IMG/VR virus record: IMGVR_UViG_3300048079_000078
Span: 1 to 30,468 of that record
DNA: 30,468 nt
From: a virus
Direction: 5' to 3' (one strand)
Numbering within the stretch: position 1 is the stretch's first letter; the number at the start of each line of letters is the position of its first letter. The translations under genes were made by a program, and so were the position numbers. Positions 1-7,048 of the stretch are shown here, in pieces. The notes under the pieces were generated by a model. That model did not search any database and was not told the origin of the DNA. It saw only the letters and a program-made list of their open reading frames with translations.

Positions 1-69
1 ACCGATGGCGACGTTCAACCCCGCAGGCACGCTCGGCGCAGTCGCCCCCCCCGGCTCGGGGCACGGTGA
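1..69 (+). CDS. 3' end of an unidentified gene (partial)
   Basis: The frame beginning at base 1 is open and ends with TGA at 67-69. This stop forms a GTGA overlap with the next start (GTG at 66), the same coupling seen at most junctions here, which is the main reason to believe it. Only about 22 basic, proline-containing codons are visible, so no function can be given. The call rests on the junction pattern alone. Confidence 0.35.
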   Translation, partial: TDGDVQPRRHARRSRPPRLGAR

Positions 70-341
70 CGGGCTCGAAGCTCCACGGGCTCTGGATCGA
101 GCGCCGGGGGCATCTGGTCGCGCTCGCGAGCGTGAGCCGGCTCTCGAGCGGCCGGCTCCAGGTGTCTACGACGGGCTCGCCCGGCGAGCCGGCCACCCAC
201 TACTCAGGCGCGAGCGCTTCGACCCCGCTCTGGCGAAAGGCGCCGGACGTCGAGGCCGAGGCCTTCGAGCGCGCCCGTGCCGGGGAGCGCCTGCCCGATT
301 CCCAACGCACCCGGTCGGACGGCCGACCCTTCCGGAGCTAA
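66..341 (+). CDS. small phage protein of unknown function
   Basis: Encodes 91 residues from GTG at 66, overlapping the preceding stop as GTGA; a GGGG run lies just upstream. The first half looks like a small beta-rich fold (hydrophobic strands around WIERRGHLVALASVSRL) and the C-terminal third is charged and probably disordered. I recognise no family. It is the first complete member of a chain of short plus-strand genes, with the next ATG three bases after its stop. A long open frame on the opposite strand across this region looks like a GC-rich shadow. Confidence 0.5.
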   Translation: MTGSKLHGLWIERRGHLVALASVSRLSSGRLQVSTTGSPGEPATHYSGASASTPLWRKAPDVEAEAFERARAGERLPDSQRTRSDGRPFRS

Positions 342-344
342 TCC

Positions 345-1094
345 ATGCCCCTGCCCACCCTTCAATCGTTCAAGGTGACGCGCTTCGGCCACCGGCTCGG
401 CTCGGTCGAGGTGCTCGACGACGTCACGTGGCTCGTCGGGCTCGAGCGCCTGCCGGAGCAGGAGCGCCGAGAGATCGAGCGAGCCGCGCTCAAGATGGCC
501 GCCGAGCCTGCGACCGTGCTGTACCACGTCGGCGACGGCGAGACGATCGTAAGCCGGGAGCGCGCCGACGAGCCGTTGACCGTGCTCTCGCACTCCAGCT
601 CGGTCGACGAGCGCGGCCCAGACCCGACGGAGCGTAATCTCTGGCAGCTCTCCGACGGCTCGTGCGTGGAGGAGATGTTCGGCGATTACTACCTGCACCC
701 GACGAGCGGGGGCCGGCTGCCGATGGGAAAGGCTAACGAGCGAGCGCTAGGCGGCGATGCTCGCGCGGTGGTCGACGCGTGGGAAGCTCGTGAGCAGGAG
801 CAGCGCGACGCGCAGGAGCAGGCGCGCGCCGAGGTCGAGCACGCGGAGCGCCTGGCGTTCCCCACGACGCTCTCGCACGCTCGGGCCCGGATCTCGGCAC
901 GCCTGCTCACTCTGCTCGTCGGCGGGCCCCTGACGGAGCTGCCGACGGAGGGCGACGTCGCCGAAGCGCTCGACGCCGCGCTCAATGAGTACGGCTCGCT
1001 GGTCTTCGCGCACGGCGACTCGACGAGCGCCTGCGCGCACTGTGAAGCGCCCGACCTGCACGGCCCGGCCGATCACCGCCGGCGGGACGCGTGA
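345..1094 (+). CDS. hypothetical phage protein, 249 aa
   Basis: ATG at 345 follows the previous TAA by three bases. The first 125 residues or so look like a compact mixed alpha/beta domain. Residues of about 140-175 are a Glu/Gln/Arg/Ala-rich helix likely to be coiled coil, followed by a helical region. The C-terminus has a Cys-x2-Cys pair (ACAHCEAPDLHG) near a His, a possible partial metal site. No family is recognised. Its stop overlaps the next start as GTGA, implying translational coupling. Confidence 0.6.
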   Translation: MPLPTLQSFKVTRFGHRLGSVEVLDDVTWLVGLERLPEQERREIERAALKMAAEPATVLYHVGDGETIVSRERADEPLTVLSHSSSVDERGPDPTERNLWQLSDGSCVEEMFGDYYLHPTSGGRLPMGKANERALGGDARAVVDAWEAREQEQRDAQEQARAEVEHAERLAFPTTLSHARARISARLLTLLVGGPLTELPTEGDVAEALDAALNEYGSLVFAHGDSTSACAHCEAPDLHGPADHRRRDA

Positions 1095-1462
1095 GCGCCC
1101 CCCGGCCCGTGCTCTGCGTCGTCTGCTCCCACGAGCCCCGGCTCCACGGGCCGAAGGGCTGCACGGGGCCCCCCTGTCCCTGTCCGGCAGGCGACGACGA
1201 CGGGCGCGGTGGCGGCGACGACGTCTCGTGGCTCGAGGCGTGCGGGTGTTACTGCTCGGCGACGTGCCCTGCGGAGCTCGTCGTGGTGAACGTGACGGGC
1301 GTAGCCGAGGAGCGCGGCTTCCGGCTCTTCTGGCAGGTCGAGGGCTCGCCGTACCGGACGCCAGCGCTCGGGCTCTCGACGTCCGAACCCTTCCGACGGG
1401 AGAGCGACGCGCGCGCTTACGGGCTGCGAGTATGGGGCGAGCGAGCCCGGAGGGCACAGTGA
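1091..1462 (+). CDS. cysteine-rich hypothetical protein
   Basis: Encodes 123 residues from GTG at 1091, overlapping the previous stop by four bases. The first 60 residues contain many Cys: CVVC, a CTGPPCPC cluster and a CGCYC...C cluster, spaced like one or two zinc-binding knuckles. The remainder is a small beta-rich segment with aromatic residues. A zinc-binding regulatory or nucleic-acid-binding role is possible but unproven. The gene ends in a GTGA overlap with the next one. Confidence 0.55.
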   Translation: MSAPRPVLCVVCSHEPRLHGPKGCTGPPCPCPAGDDDGRGGGDDVSWLEACGCYCSATCPAELVVVNVTGVAEERGFRLFWQVEGSPYRTPALGLSTSEPFRRESDARAYGLRVWGERARRAQ

Positions 1463-1677
1463 CCTATCCCGACACGCGAGACGGCGCGCGCGCCCTGCTC
1501 CTAGCCGAAGGCTATCCGGAGCGCTCGGGCACCGACGTGATCCCGGACCCGGTGCTGCGCCACGTGTGGGCGGTGCGCTTCTACGAAGACGGGCGGGGCG
1601 CCGTGCTCGACGTAGAAGCCGGCACGGTCGACGAGGTGACGTGGCGGTCGTGGCCCCCGAGGACGACGCGCCGATGA
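1459..1677 (+). CDS. small hypothetical protein, 72 aa
   Basis: GTG at 1459 overlaps the preceding TGA (GTGA), and the stop at 1675-1677 overlaps the next ATG (ATGA). The sequence has alternating hydrophobic and polar strands (LRHVWAVRFYEDGRGAVLDV), suggesting a small beta sheet. No known family is recognised. The coupled junctions on both sides are the main support for it being a real gene. Confidence 0.5.
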   Translation: MTYPDTRDGARALLLAEGYPERSGTDVIPDPVLRHVWAVRFYEDGRGAVLDVEAGTVDEVTWRSWPPRTTRR

Positions 1678-1925
1678 ACATCACTCCCGACGAGTACGCG
1701 CCGGCCGTCGCGCGGTTCCTTCACCACGAGGGCGGGCTCGGTTTTCGCTGCCGGATCTGCGCCAGGCGCTTCGGCGCTCCCAGCCTACGCGACAACCGGA
1801 GCGGCTTCCAAGGCTTCGGCTACCGGGGCACGCGTCGGGGGCTCAGTCGCGCGCAGGAGCGAAACCACCTGCGCGCGCACGCTCGCACGGTCGCCGCGTG
1901 CTTCGCACTCCTGCTCGGGCTCTAA
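1674..1925 (+). CDS. small putative zinc-finger protein
   Basis: Encodes 83 residues from ATG at 1674. It contains FRCRIC (Cys-x2-Cys) and later NHLRAH (His-x3-His), the ligand pattern of a single C2H2-type finger, although the spacer is longer (about 36 residues) than in classical fingers. Such fingers in phages often bind DNA. It is the last gene of the plus-strand chain, and its TAA overlaps the stop of the convergent methyltransferase-like gene by four bases, leaving no room for a separate terminator. Confidence 0.5.
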   Translation: MNITPDEYAPAVARFLHHEGGLGFRCRICARRFGAPSLRDNRSGFQGFGYRGTRRGLSRAQERNHLRAHARTVAACFALLLGL

Positions 1926-2623
1926 CTCGCGACCCTCCACCACGCCCACGCCCGGAACGGACCCCACGCCCAGATGACGTCGCCCCGGAGCCCTGCTCCT
2001 GCGGCCCAGCCTTCGTAAGCGCTCGCCGGCCACGGGATGAGCTGGCCCCGGAGCCGTGCCCACTTCGCCAGGATCTCCGGCGCCGGCACGTCGCGCAGCA
2101 GCTTCCAGTCGGAGTACAGCCCCGACCAGAGGTCGGCCGCCTGCGCGTTCGCCGCTTCGCATTTCTCGGCGACGACGACGAGCGCTCCCGGCCGGAGCCA
2201 GGACGCGAGCCGGTCGAGCGCCACGAGCCGGGCCGGCGGGTCGATGAACTGGAGCGAGAAGAGCGCCAGGAGCACGTCGAAGCCTGCCCCAGCGGGCTGC
2301 CACTCGAGGATCGACGAGGGCACCAGGGTCGGTCGTCGCAGCTGGGGCAGGGGCGAGAAGCGCTCGCGCGCCTTGGCGATCATGCCCTCATCCGGGTCGA
2401 CGCCGTAGGCGCACACGCGATGGGGCGAACGTGCGAGCACTTGGCCGAGCGTGTATCCGGTCGAGCAGCCGACGTCGAGCAGGCGCGAGCCGTCCGTCAG
2501 ACGCCACGCCACAACCGACGCGACCAGCTCCTGGAGCGTTTCGTAGCCGGGCAGGTGGCGCCTGACGTGCAGGTCGAAGTCCTCGCCGATCGCACTGAAG
2601 CTCCACGTCCCGGCTTGGCTCAC
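1922..2623 (-). CDS. CmoA-like class I SAM-dependent enzyme
   Basis: Encodes 233 residues from GTG at 2623, overlapping the upstream cytosine methyltransferase stop as GTGA. The class I Rossmann fold shows SAM motif I LLDVGCSTG (48-56) and motif II YGVDPDEGM. CmoA-family hallmarks are W7-x-F9 near the N-terminus, PGY at 25-27 (E. coli CmoA has VPGY39), GCS in motif I, FSLQF (122-126) where E. coli has FTLQF, and an essentially ungapped match by eye from EK153-154 to the AGL at 210-212. CmoA makes carboxy-S-adenosylmethionine from SAM and prephenate. The position matching E. coli Arg199, which I recall as a carboxylate ligand, is Trp188 here, with Arg190 and Arg192 nearby. The activity may therefore be carboxy-SAM synthesis or ordinary methyl transfer. 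Confidence 0.75.
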   Translation of the reverse strand: MSQAGTWSFSAIGEDFDLHVRRHLPGYETLQELVASVVAWRLTDGSRLLDVGCSTGYTLGQVLARSPHRVCAYGVDPDEGMIAKARERFSPLPQLRRPTLVPSSILEWQPAGAGFDVLLALFSLQFIDPPARLVALDRLASWLRPGALVVVAEKCEAANAQAADLWSGLYSDWKLLRDVPAPEILAKWARLRGQLIPWPASAYEGWAAGAGLRGDVIWAWGPFRAWAWWRVAS

Positions 2624-3846
2624 CGATTTCTCCGTCGTCTCGGCGCCTGCGCGTCGGCGGGCGCCAGGATCTCGTCTCGGATCGTCTCGGCGATCGCCTG
2701 CATCATCGGCGGGGGCACGCTCCGGCCGAGCCGTTCCCATTGCTGCGCGTAGCTCCCGACGAGCGCGAAGTCGGCAGGGAAGCCGAAGAGCGCGCGGAGC
2801 TCGGCGATGGTGAACTTCCTCGCCGCGCTCGGATGCACGACGCCCGCGGCGCCGAGATTCCCCCCGGCTTGGGTGATCGTAGGGCAGGGTGCGTGCGAGT
2901 CTGCCCGGATGAGGTTCAGGTACTTCCGGGAGACGCCCCCGGGCTTCAGGCGCCGGGCTTCGTCGGCGATCGCGAAGCGCTCGATGTTAAGCGCTTCCGG
3001 GCCGGCGTCGCCGGGCAGGCTCGCCCCCGACGAGCCCTGGCGCTTATGCTCGTCGATCGCCCGCATCTGATAGAAGCCGCGCCAGTGCGTGACGATCGTA
3101 GGAGCCGGCTGGTGCGACGGCCGGAGCTTGCCCCGGCGTCTCGACGTCGCGGCCACTTCCGGGAGCGCGTCGCGCACGCTGTAGCGGTAGAGGCGTGGCG
3201 TGGGGAACGCGGGCTCTCGCTCGAGATCGTTCCGGACGCCGAGAAAGACGACGCGCGCCCTGCGCTGGGGCACGCCGAGCCACTGTGCGTCGACGACGCG
3301 CGCCGCGACCCGGTAGCCGGCGCCGGCGAGCCGTTCCTTGATCTCGAGGTAGTAGCCCTTGGCGCGCCCGATCGCGAGCCCCCGCACGTTCTCGGCGACG
3401 AAGACTCGGGGCTGGACGCCCTGGAGCACTCGCACGTACTCGAAAAAGAGATCGTCCGCGCGCTGCTCCGTCTCGCTGTAGCGCTTCGTCTGCCCCCAGT
3501 GCTTCTGGCGCTTGCCAGCCGTCGAGAAGCTGGAGCAGGGCGGCGAGCCTTCGAGCACGTCGACGGCGCCGGCCTCGAGTCCGATGGCCTTCAGGATCTC
3601 CGCAGGCTGGACCGTCCGAATGTCTCGCGGGTCGATCGGCACGTCCGGGAAGTTAAGCCGGTAGCAGTCGCGCGCGATCTCGACGAACTCCGACGCCCAG
3701 ATCGTCTCGTAGCCGGCGAGTCGGAAGCCGAGGCAGGACCCCCCGCACCCCGTGAAGGTCGACACGACGCGGTAGCCGTTGCTCGGCACCGCGCGCGTCT
3801 CGGCCATCGACGGGCGCAGGTAGGGGGGCTTCGTCGTCGTCGTCAT
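2620..3846 (-). CDS. DNA cytosine-C5 methyltransferase-family enzyme with altered motif X
   Basis: Encodes 408 residues starting at ATG 3846, which overlaps the upstream stop as ATGA; an in-frame start ten codons earlier lies inside the upstream gene and is not preferred. Motifs are in canonical order: I FTGCGGSCLGF (31-41), IV GSPPC with catalytic Cys104, VI ENV (152-154), VIII QRRAR (from 194), a target-recognition region of about 210-330, IX around PCPTIT, and X. Motif X reads LGRSVPPP with Arg375, where the family normally has Asn (GNS); the codon at 2722-2724 is CGG. That Asn contacts SAM in known structures. The enzyme should act on C5 of cytosine in DNA. Recognition site unknown. Coupled to the CmoA-like gene downstream. 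Confidence 0.92.
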   Translation of the reverse strand: MTTTTKPPYLRPSMAETRAVPSNGYRVVSTFTGCGGSCLGFRLAGYETIWASEFVEIARDCYRLNFPDVPIDPRDIRTVQPAEILKAIGLEAGAVDVLEGSPPCSSFSTAGKRQKHWGQTKRYSETEQRADDLFFEYVRVLQGVQPRVFVAENVRGLAIGRAKGYYLEIKERLAGAGYRVAARVVDAQWLGVPQRRARVVFLGVRNDLEREPAFPTPRLYRYSVRDALPEVAATSRRRGKLRPSHQPAPTIVTHWRGFYQMRAIDEHKRQGSSGASLPGDAGPEALNIERFAIADEARRLKPGGVSRKYLNLIRADSHAPCPTITQAGGNLGAAGVVHPSAARKFTIAELRALFGFPADFALVGSYAQQWERLGRSVPPPMMQAIAETIRDEILAPADAQAPRRRRNR

Positions 3847-4472
3847 TGTTTCCAGCGATAGCCGCACTTGGGACACTGGTGCGTGGTGTCCTCGGTCGGC
3901 GTCGGGAAGCTCCCGGGCGCCGTCTCCTCGAGCCGGCCGAGCCAGCCCTTGATCTCGTGCTCCGTGAAGCCGGTGAGCGTCAGGTCGCCGCCTTCGACTT
4001 CGAGAGCCCGCAGGAAGCGCTCGAGATCGTCGGGCTCCCAGGTGCCGCTGTTCCGGTTGAGCACCAGCATCAGCTCGCGCTCTCGCTTCGCGTTGACGTC
4101 GACGTAGAGCACGGGCACCTCATGGGTACTGGTATCCGGGTGGCGCGCCGATTCGGCCCGGATGCGCTGGTGGCCCGAGACGACGCCGGGCGCCGACCCC
4201 TTCGGCCAGCCCTGCTTCCTGCTCCGCAGGTTCAGGACGATGTTCTCCACCCACCCGAACGTCTCGAGCGAGCGCGAGAGCACGCCGAAGTCGTGCTCAC
4301 TGATCCGGCGAGGATTCTCCGGGTGCATCCACGCCGTCAGGTGCGCGAGCGTCGCCACTACCACGGGCTGCCACTCGCGCGAACGCCCGCAGCCCGGGCA
4401 CCGGACCGCCGGGGCCGTCGTGCTCTCGGTGCTCTCGAGACGGGCGCAGGAGCCGCAGCGCCACGTCGGCAT
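3843..4472 (-). CDS. ParB/sulfiredoxin-like domain protein with zinc ribbons
   Basis: Encodes 209 residues from ATG 4472, directly after the stop of the upstream gene. An N-terminal zinc ribbon has C6-x2-C9 and C25-x2-C28, and a C-terminal CPKCGY pair lies at C200/C203. Between them is a ParB-like domain: HPENPRRIS, then SGHQRIRAE (the ParB box II-type Gx2R motif), then EVPVLYVDV and LNRNSGTWEPDDL, a combination common in phage and plasmid ParB-like proteins beside DNA methylases. ParB-fold proteins include CTP-dependent DNA clamps, nucleases and small-molecule kinases, so the reaction cannot be stated. Its TGA overlaps the methyltransferase ATG, suggesting a joint role in DNA modification or protection. 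Confidence 0.75.
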   Translation of the reverse strand: MPTWRCGSCARLESTESTTAPAVRCPGCGRSREWQPVVVATLAHLTAWMHPENPRRISEHDFGVLSRSLETFGWVENIVLNLRSRKQGWPKGSAPGVVSGHQRIRAESARHPDTSTHEVPVLYVDVNAKRERELMLVLNRNSGTWEPDDLERFLRALEVEGGDLTLTGFTEHEIKGWLGRLEETAPGSFPTPTEDTTHQCPKCGYRWKQ

Positions 4473-4829
4473 CTAGGCCGCGCTCGGCTGGTCGTGGTCC
4501 TGCCGATCGTCACCGCCGTCACCCGGGCCGTAATCGGAGCCACCCAGGTCGAGCTGGAGCTGTCCGCCGGCGCGCCACGCGAGCGTATGCGCCGGGCTCT
4601 CTTCGCTCGGGAGCTTCACGCGCGCCGAGCACCGCACGTTCGGGGGCGAGTCGTCGTCCTGCTCGAAGCAGACGGCGAGCGCGATCTCAGCCTTGACCGT
4701 GCCCATCATCTTGTGGAGCTTCGTCTCGACGAAGCCGAGGTGATCTTCGACGAGCTTTCGCAGGTCGGCCAGGATGATCTCCAGCAGCTCCTCCGAGGGC
4801 TTGCGCTTTTCTACTCTCGTCTTCCCCAT
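4473..4829 (-). CDS. hypothetical protein, 118 aa
   Basis: The chosen ATG at 4829 has a strong upstream GGAGGAAAG ribosome binding site, so a longer in-frame start at 5045 is rejected. The first 45 residues are a charged helix (KPSEELLEIILADLRKLVEDHL), the middle looks like beta strands with one Cys pair far apart, and the C-terminus is very acidic. I cannot name a family. The gene lies inside the replication/modification operon and its first 143 bases overlap the 3' end of the gene upstream. Confidence 0.6.
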   Translation of the reverse strand: MGKTRVEKRKPSEELLEIILADLRKLVEDHLGFVETKLHKMMGTVKAEIALAVCFEQDDDSPPNVRCSARVKLPSEESPAHTLAWRAGGQLQLDLGGSDYGPGDGGDDRQDHDQPSAA

Positions 4830-5160
4830 CGTGCTTTCCTCCGTCGCGCCGCCGTTCATAGGCGACGCGAGATAGCAGCGAAGCGAGCGGGATGGCGACC
4901 TGCACTGGCGCGGCTCCCAGCTCCTCGAGCATGGCGAGCGCTCCGCGCGCGCGCTCGCCCCGGTCGCGCAGGCACGGGCGCCCGGGCTTTTTCCAGCGCC
5001 GTTGGCCCGTCGTCTGCGAGCGACCGTCCTGAAGCGTCGGCTCATACGTCTCGACCCGGCCGTAGAAGGCGAGCGCGTCGCGCAGCACCCACCAGGGGTC
5101 GAACAGCGACAGCCCCGGGAGCGCGAACTCGGACGCGGGCAGGATGACGGGCTCAGTCAC
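4687..5160 (-). CDS. hypothetical protein, 157 aa
   Basis: GTG at 5160 overlaps the nuclease gene stop as GTGA. The N-terminal 105 residues look like a folded domain rich in aromatic and hydrophobic positions (LSLFDPWWVLRDALAFYGR). The last 50 residues, encoded by bases shared with the following gene, are charged and low in complexity. The true product may therefore be mostly the first 110 residues with an accidental tail. No family is recognised; neighbours suggest a replication or DNA-modification accessory role. Confidence 0.5.
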   Translation of the reverse strand: MTEPVILPASEFALPGLSLFDPWWVLRDALAFYGRVETYEPTLQDGRSQTTGQRRWKKPGRPCLRDRGERARGALAMLEELGAAPVQVAIPLASLLSRVAYERRRDGGKHDGEDESRKAQALGGAAGDHPGRPAKARRRSPRLRRDEAPQDDGHGQG

Positions 5161-5543
5161 GGGCTGATCTCCTCGTAGGTGTAGACGCCGAGCGGTGTGC
5201 GCCCCTGATATTGCTCGACGACGCCGAGAAACCGTAGCTCGGGAAACTCCTGAGCGGCGACCTTGATTCTCAGTCGCGCGGCCTCGCGCCAGTGCCCCTT
5301 GAACTCGTGCATCTCGACGTAGCCGTCGACGTCGAGGCACCAGAAGTCGCAGGTGTACCACGCGCCCTGCGCGAGCCGGAGCTTCACCGCCTCGAAGCGC
5401 CAGAGCAGGATCTCGCCGGCGACCCGGCGGATCTCGAGGCTCTGCGAGTAGCGCTGCTCGGCGGGGTTCATCTCGCCGTAGCGCTTCGCCTGCCGGACCT
5501 GGCCCCGCGCGCGCACGCGCCAGCGACGGCGCCGGGGGCTCAC
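5157..5543 (-). CDS. DUF1064-like phage endonuclease (PD-(D/E)xK fold)
   Basis: Encodes 128 residues from GTG 5543, overlapping the upstream stop. After a basic N-terminus, the core shows a restriction-endonuclease-like site: D66 in YTCDFW, then E80-F-K82 in MHEFKGHW, and a later Lys/Arg-rich helix (RLRIKVAAQEFP). This matches the DUF1064 group of phage nucleases, thought to act as resolvase- or RecB-like DNA-cutting enzymes during replication or packaging. Length is typical for the group. Its position between the putative replication protein and the modification genes fits DNA metabolism. Confidence 0.75.
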   Translation of the reverse strand: MSPRRRRWRVRARGQVRQAKRYGEMNPAEQRYSQSLEIRRVAGEILLWRFEAVKLRLAQGAWYTCDFWCLDVDGYVEMHEFKGHWREAARLRIKVAAQEFPELRFLGVVEQYQGRTPLGVYTYEEISP

Positions 5544-7048
5544 AGCTCGTCCTCGTCGCCATAGGGTGACTCCGGATCTGGCTCGGGCTGGCGCGCCTCG
5601 GGCTTCGGCACGGGGCGCAGGGGTCGCGCCGGGGGCGCCGGCCGGGGCTTGCGCTCGGGCTCGTCGGGGCGCCGGAAGCCCGAGACGACGCTAGCCGCCA
5701 CGGCGCCGATCGGCACAGGCTCCCGGCTCGGGCTCCGGGCCGGGGCCGTTCGGGGCTCCTGCTGCGACGTAGTGCGCGCAGGCGGCGGCGCCGGGGGCTT
5801 CGTGGCTCCGTTCTGCTCGGCCCGGCGCCTGTGCACGTCCGGGTCCTCCCCTGCCGGCGTGACCCGGGGATGCGTCCGGCGGTACTCGGCAAGCGCTCGA
5901 GCCTGCTCCCCCGAGGCTTGCTCGGCCGTAGCGACGCGCTTCAGGTCGGCTAGTCCGCCGTCTAGCGTGGTCCGGGCTCGCTCGTGGCGGGCGCCTTCGT
6001 CGTCCGCCGAGACGGTCGGGCCCCGGCGCTTGACGTGCGTGCGCCACCACTGGAGCGTTTCGGCCGCGACCGCCGCGTTGAACTTGGCGCGCGACGCTTC
6101 GGCGCCCGGCTTCCGGAACGCCGCCACCTCGATCCTGGGCAGCTCCCGGGTGAGCCACGCCGTCTTGACTTCTCTGGTGCCCGGCTCTTTGCCGAGGAAG
6201 TTGACGAGCTTGTTGACCCGGGCCGGCAGGGCTGACGTGACGTACTCGGGGGGCACCAGGGTCGCGCGCTCTTCGTCGGTGAGCTCTCGGGGCGGCGCCG
6301 GCGTTTCGGTCCCTACGTGTGTCCCTACGTGTTCCCCCGACGCCGTGGTGCGCGCCGAAGGCTCTGCTGCTCTCGTCGTAGTAGGTCCCTCTTCTCCTGC
6401 TCTGCTCTTCTCTTCGAACGTCTTAGAGAAGAACGAAGATGCAGAGGGAGTCTCCTGCAAAGGCTTTACCCTCTGCGCTCTTCGTCTCCTGCTAAGGCTA
6501 GAAGAGGAGAGAGCGGTAGCGGTGCCTACGTGTTCCGTCGTAGCGGTACGCGTAGGGCCGACCGTTTCTAGCAAGTCCGGTAGGATAGCTAAGCGAGCAC
6601 GGCCGAGCCGAGGCCATGCCGTGGTCGAGCGAAGGCCAGCGTCTGGTCGATAGCCGGTCAAGCCGTGGCTCTGCGCCGGCTCTGCCGTGGCTTCGCCGTG
6701 GCTTCGCGCCGGCTCGTTTCCGGTCGGCACGAGCAGCCCAGACTCGAGCACTGCGCGCCACCTAACTTGGCAGTCGCGCGCGCGCGGGCCGGGCCCGAGC
6801 AGGTAGGCCACGTCGGCGTAGCTCAGCTCGAGCGCGCCGTCCGAGTCGAGCTGCGAGCCTTTCCGCAGGAAGAGCACGGCCGCTCGCAGCGCGCAGGCTT
6901 CCAGCCCGCGGTAGACGAGCACGGAGTCGGCGAGTTGGAGCATCCACCGCTGCGCGTGCTTCGGCGCGATCGGTCGCGGCAAGTCCCCTCCCACCCTGAC
7001 GGCCGGAGCAGAGTCTATGCCCGGGGGCCGGCCGCTGTCTAGGGCCAT
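5540..7048 (-). CDS. putative phage replication/DNA-binding protein
   Basis: Encodes 502 residues from ATG 7048. Residues of about 30-110 look like a winged-helix/HTH domain of the phage replication-initiator kind (LADSVLVYRGLEACALRAAVLFL...LSYADVAYLLGPG). A low-complexity linker follows (about 110-235), then a helical domain (about 240-340) and a very Pro/Arg-rich C-terminal tail. No helicase or polymerase motifs are seen. As first gene of the minus-strand operon, opposite a recombination module, it is placed like an initiator, and direct repeats lie within its coding sequence as in phage lambda gene O. The initiator role is inferred from position and architecture; a transcriptional regulator is the alternative. 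Confidence 0.5.
   Translation of the reverse strand: MALDSGRPPGIDSAPAVRVGGDLPRPIAPKHAQRWMLQLADSVLVYRGLEACALRAAVLFLRKGSQLDSDGALELSYADVAYLLGPGPRARDCQVRWRAVLESGLLVPTGNEPARSHGEATAEPAQSHGLTGYRPDAGLRSTTAWPRLGRARLAILPDLLETVGPTRTATTEHVGTATALSSSSLSRRRRAQRVKPLQETPSASSFFSKTFEEKSRAGEEGPTTTRAAEPSARTTASGEHVGTHVGTETPAPPRELTDEERATLVPPEYVTSALPARVNKLVNFLGKEPGTREVKTAWLTRELPRIEVAAFRKPGAEASRAKFNAAVAAETLQWWRTHVKRRGPTVSADDEGARHERARTTLDGGLADLKRVATAEQASGEQARALAEYRRTHPRVTPAGEDPDVHRRRAEQNGATKPPAPPPARTTSQQEPRTAPARSPSREPVPIGAVAASVVSGFRRPDEPERKPRPAPPARPLRPVPKPEARQPEPDPESPYGDEDEL
6309..6332. repeat. tandem 12-bp direct repeat (iteron-like)
   Basis: GTCCCTACGTGT occurs twice in perfect tandem (6309-6320 and 6321-6332) inside the putative replication gene. 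On the coding strand it produces the repeated peptide HVGT. A related copy lies at 6522-6533. Confidence 0.7.
6401..6500. other. possible replication origin: low-GC segment with hairpin between iterons
   Basis: I count 51 G/C in these 100 bases, clearly below the surroundings. An 8-bp perfect inverted repeat, TCTTCTCT (6406-6413) and AGAGAAGA (6425-6432), has an 11-base loop. Iteron-like repeats flank the segment inside a gene that looks like a replication initiator, the arrangement of origins of the lambda O type. This is inferred from pattern only. Confidence 0.35.
6522..6533. repeat. third iteron-like copy (one mismatch)
   Basis: GTGCCTACGTGT differs from the tandem copies by one base (C to G at its third position). 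It lies about 190 bases from them, on the far side of the region of lower GC. Confidence 0.6.

Noticed and set aside
2624-2740. Longer N-terminus for the CmoA-like protein (ATG 2740)
   Set aside because: The extra 39 residues are an out-of-frame reading of the methyltransferase C-terminus; GTG 2623 gives the usual GTGA junction and the family-typical start.
2740-5147. Long open frames on the plus strand opposite the methyltransferase and ParB-like genes
   Set aside because: They have the Arg/Ala/Pro-rich composition expected of shadows in GC-rich DNA and show no domain signature.
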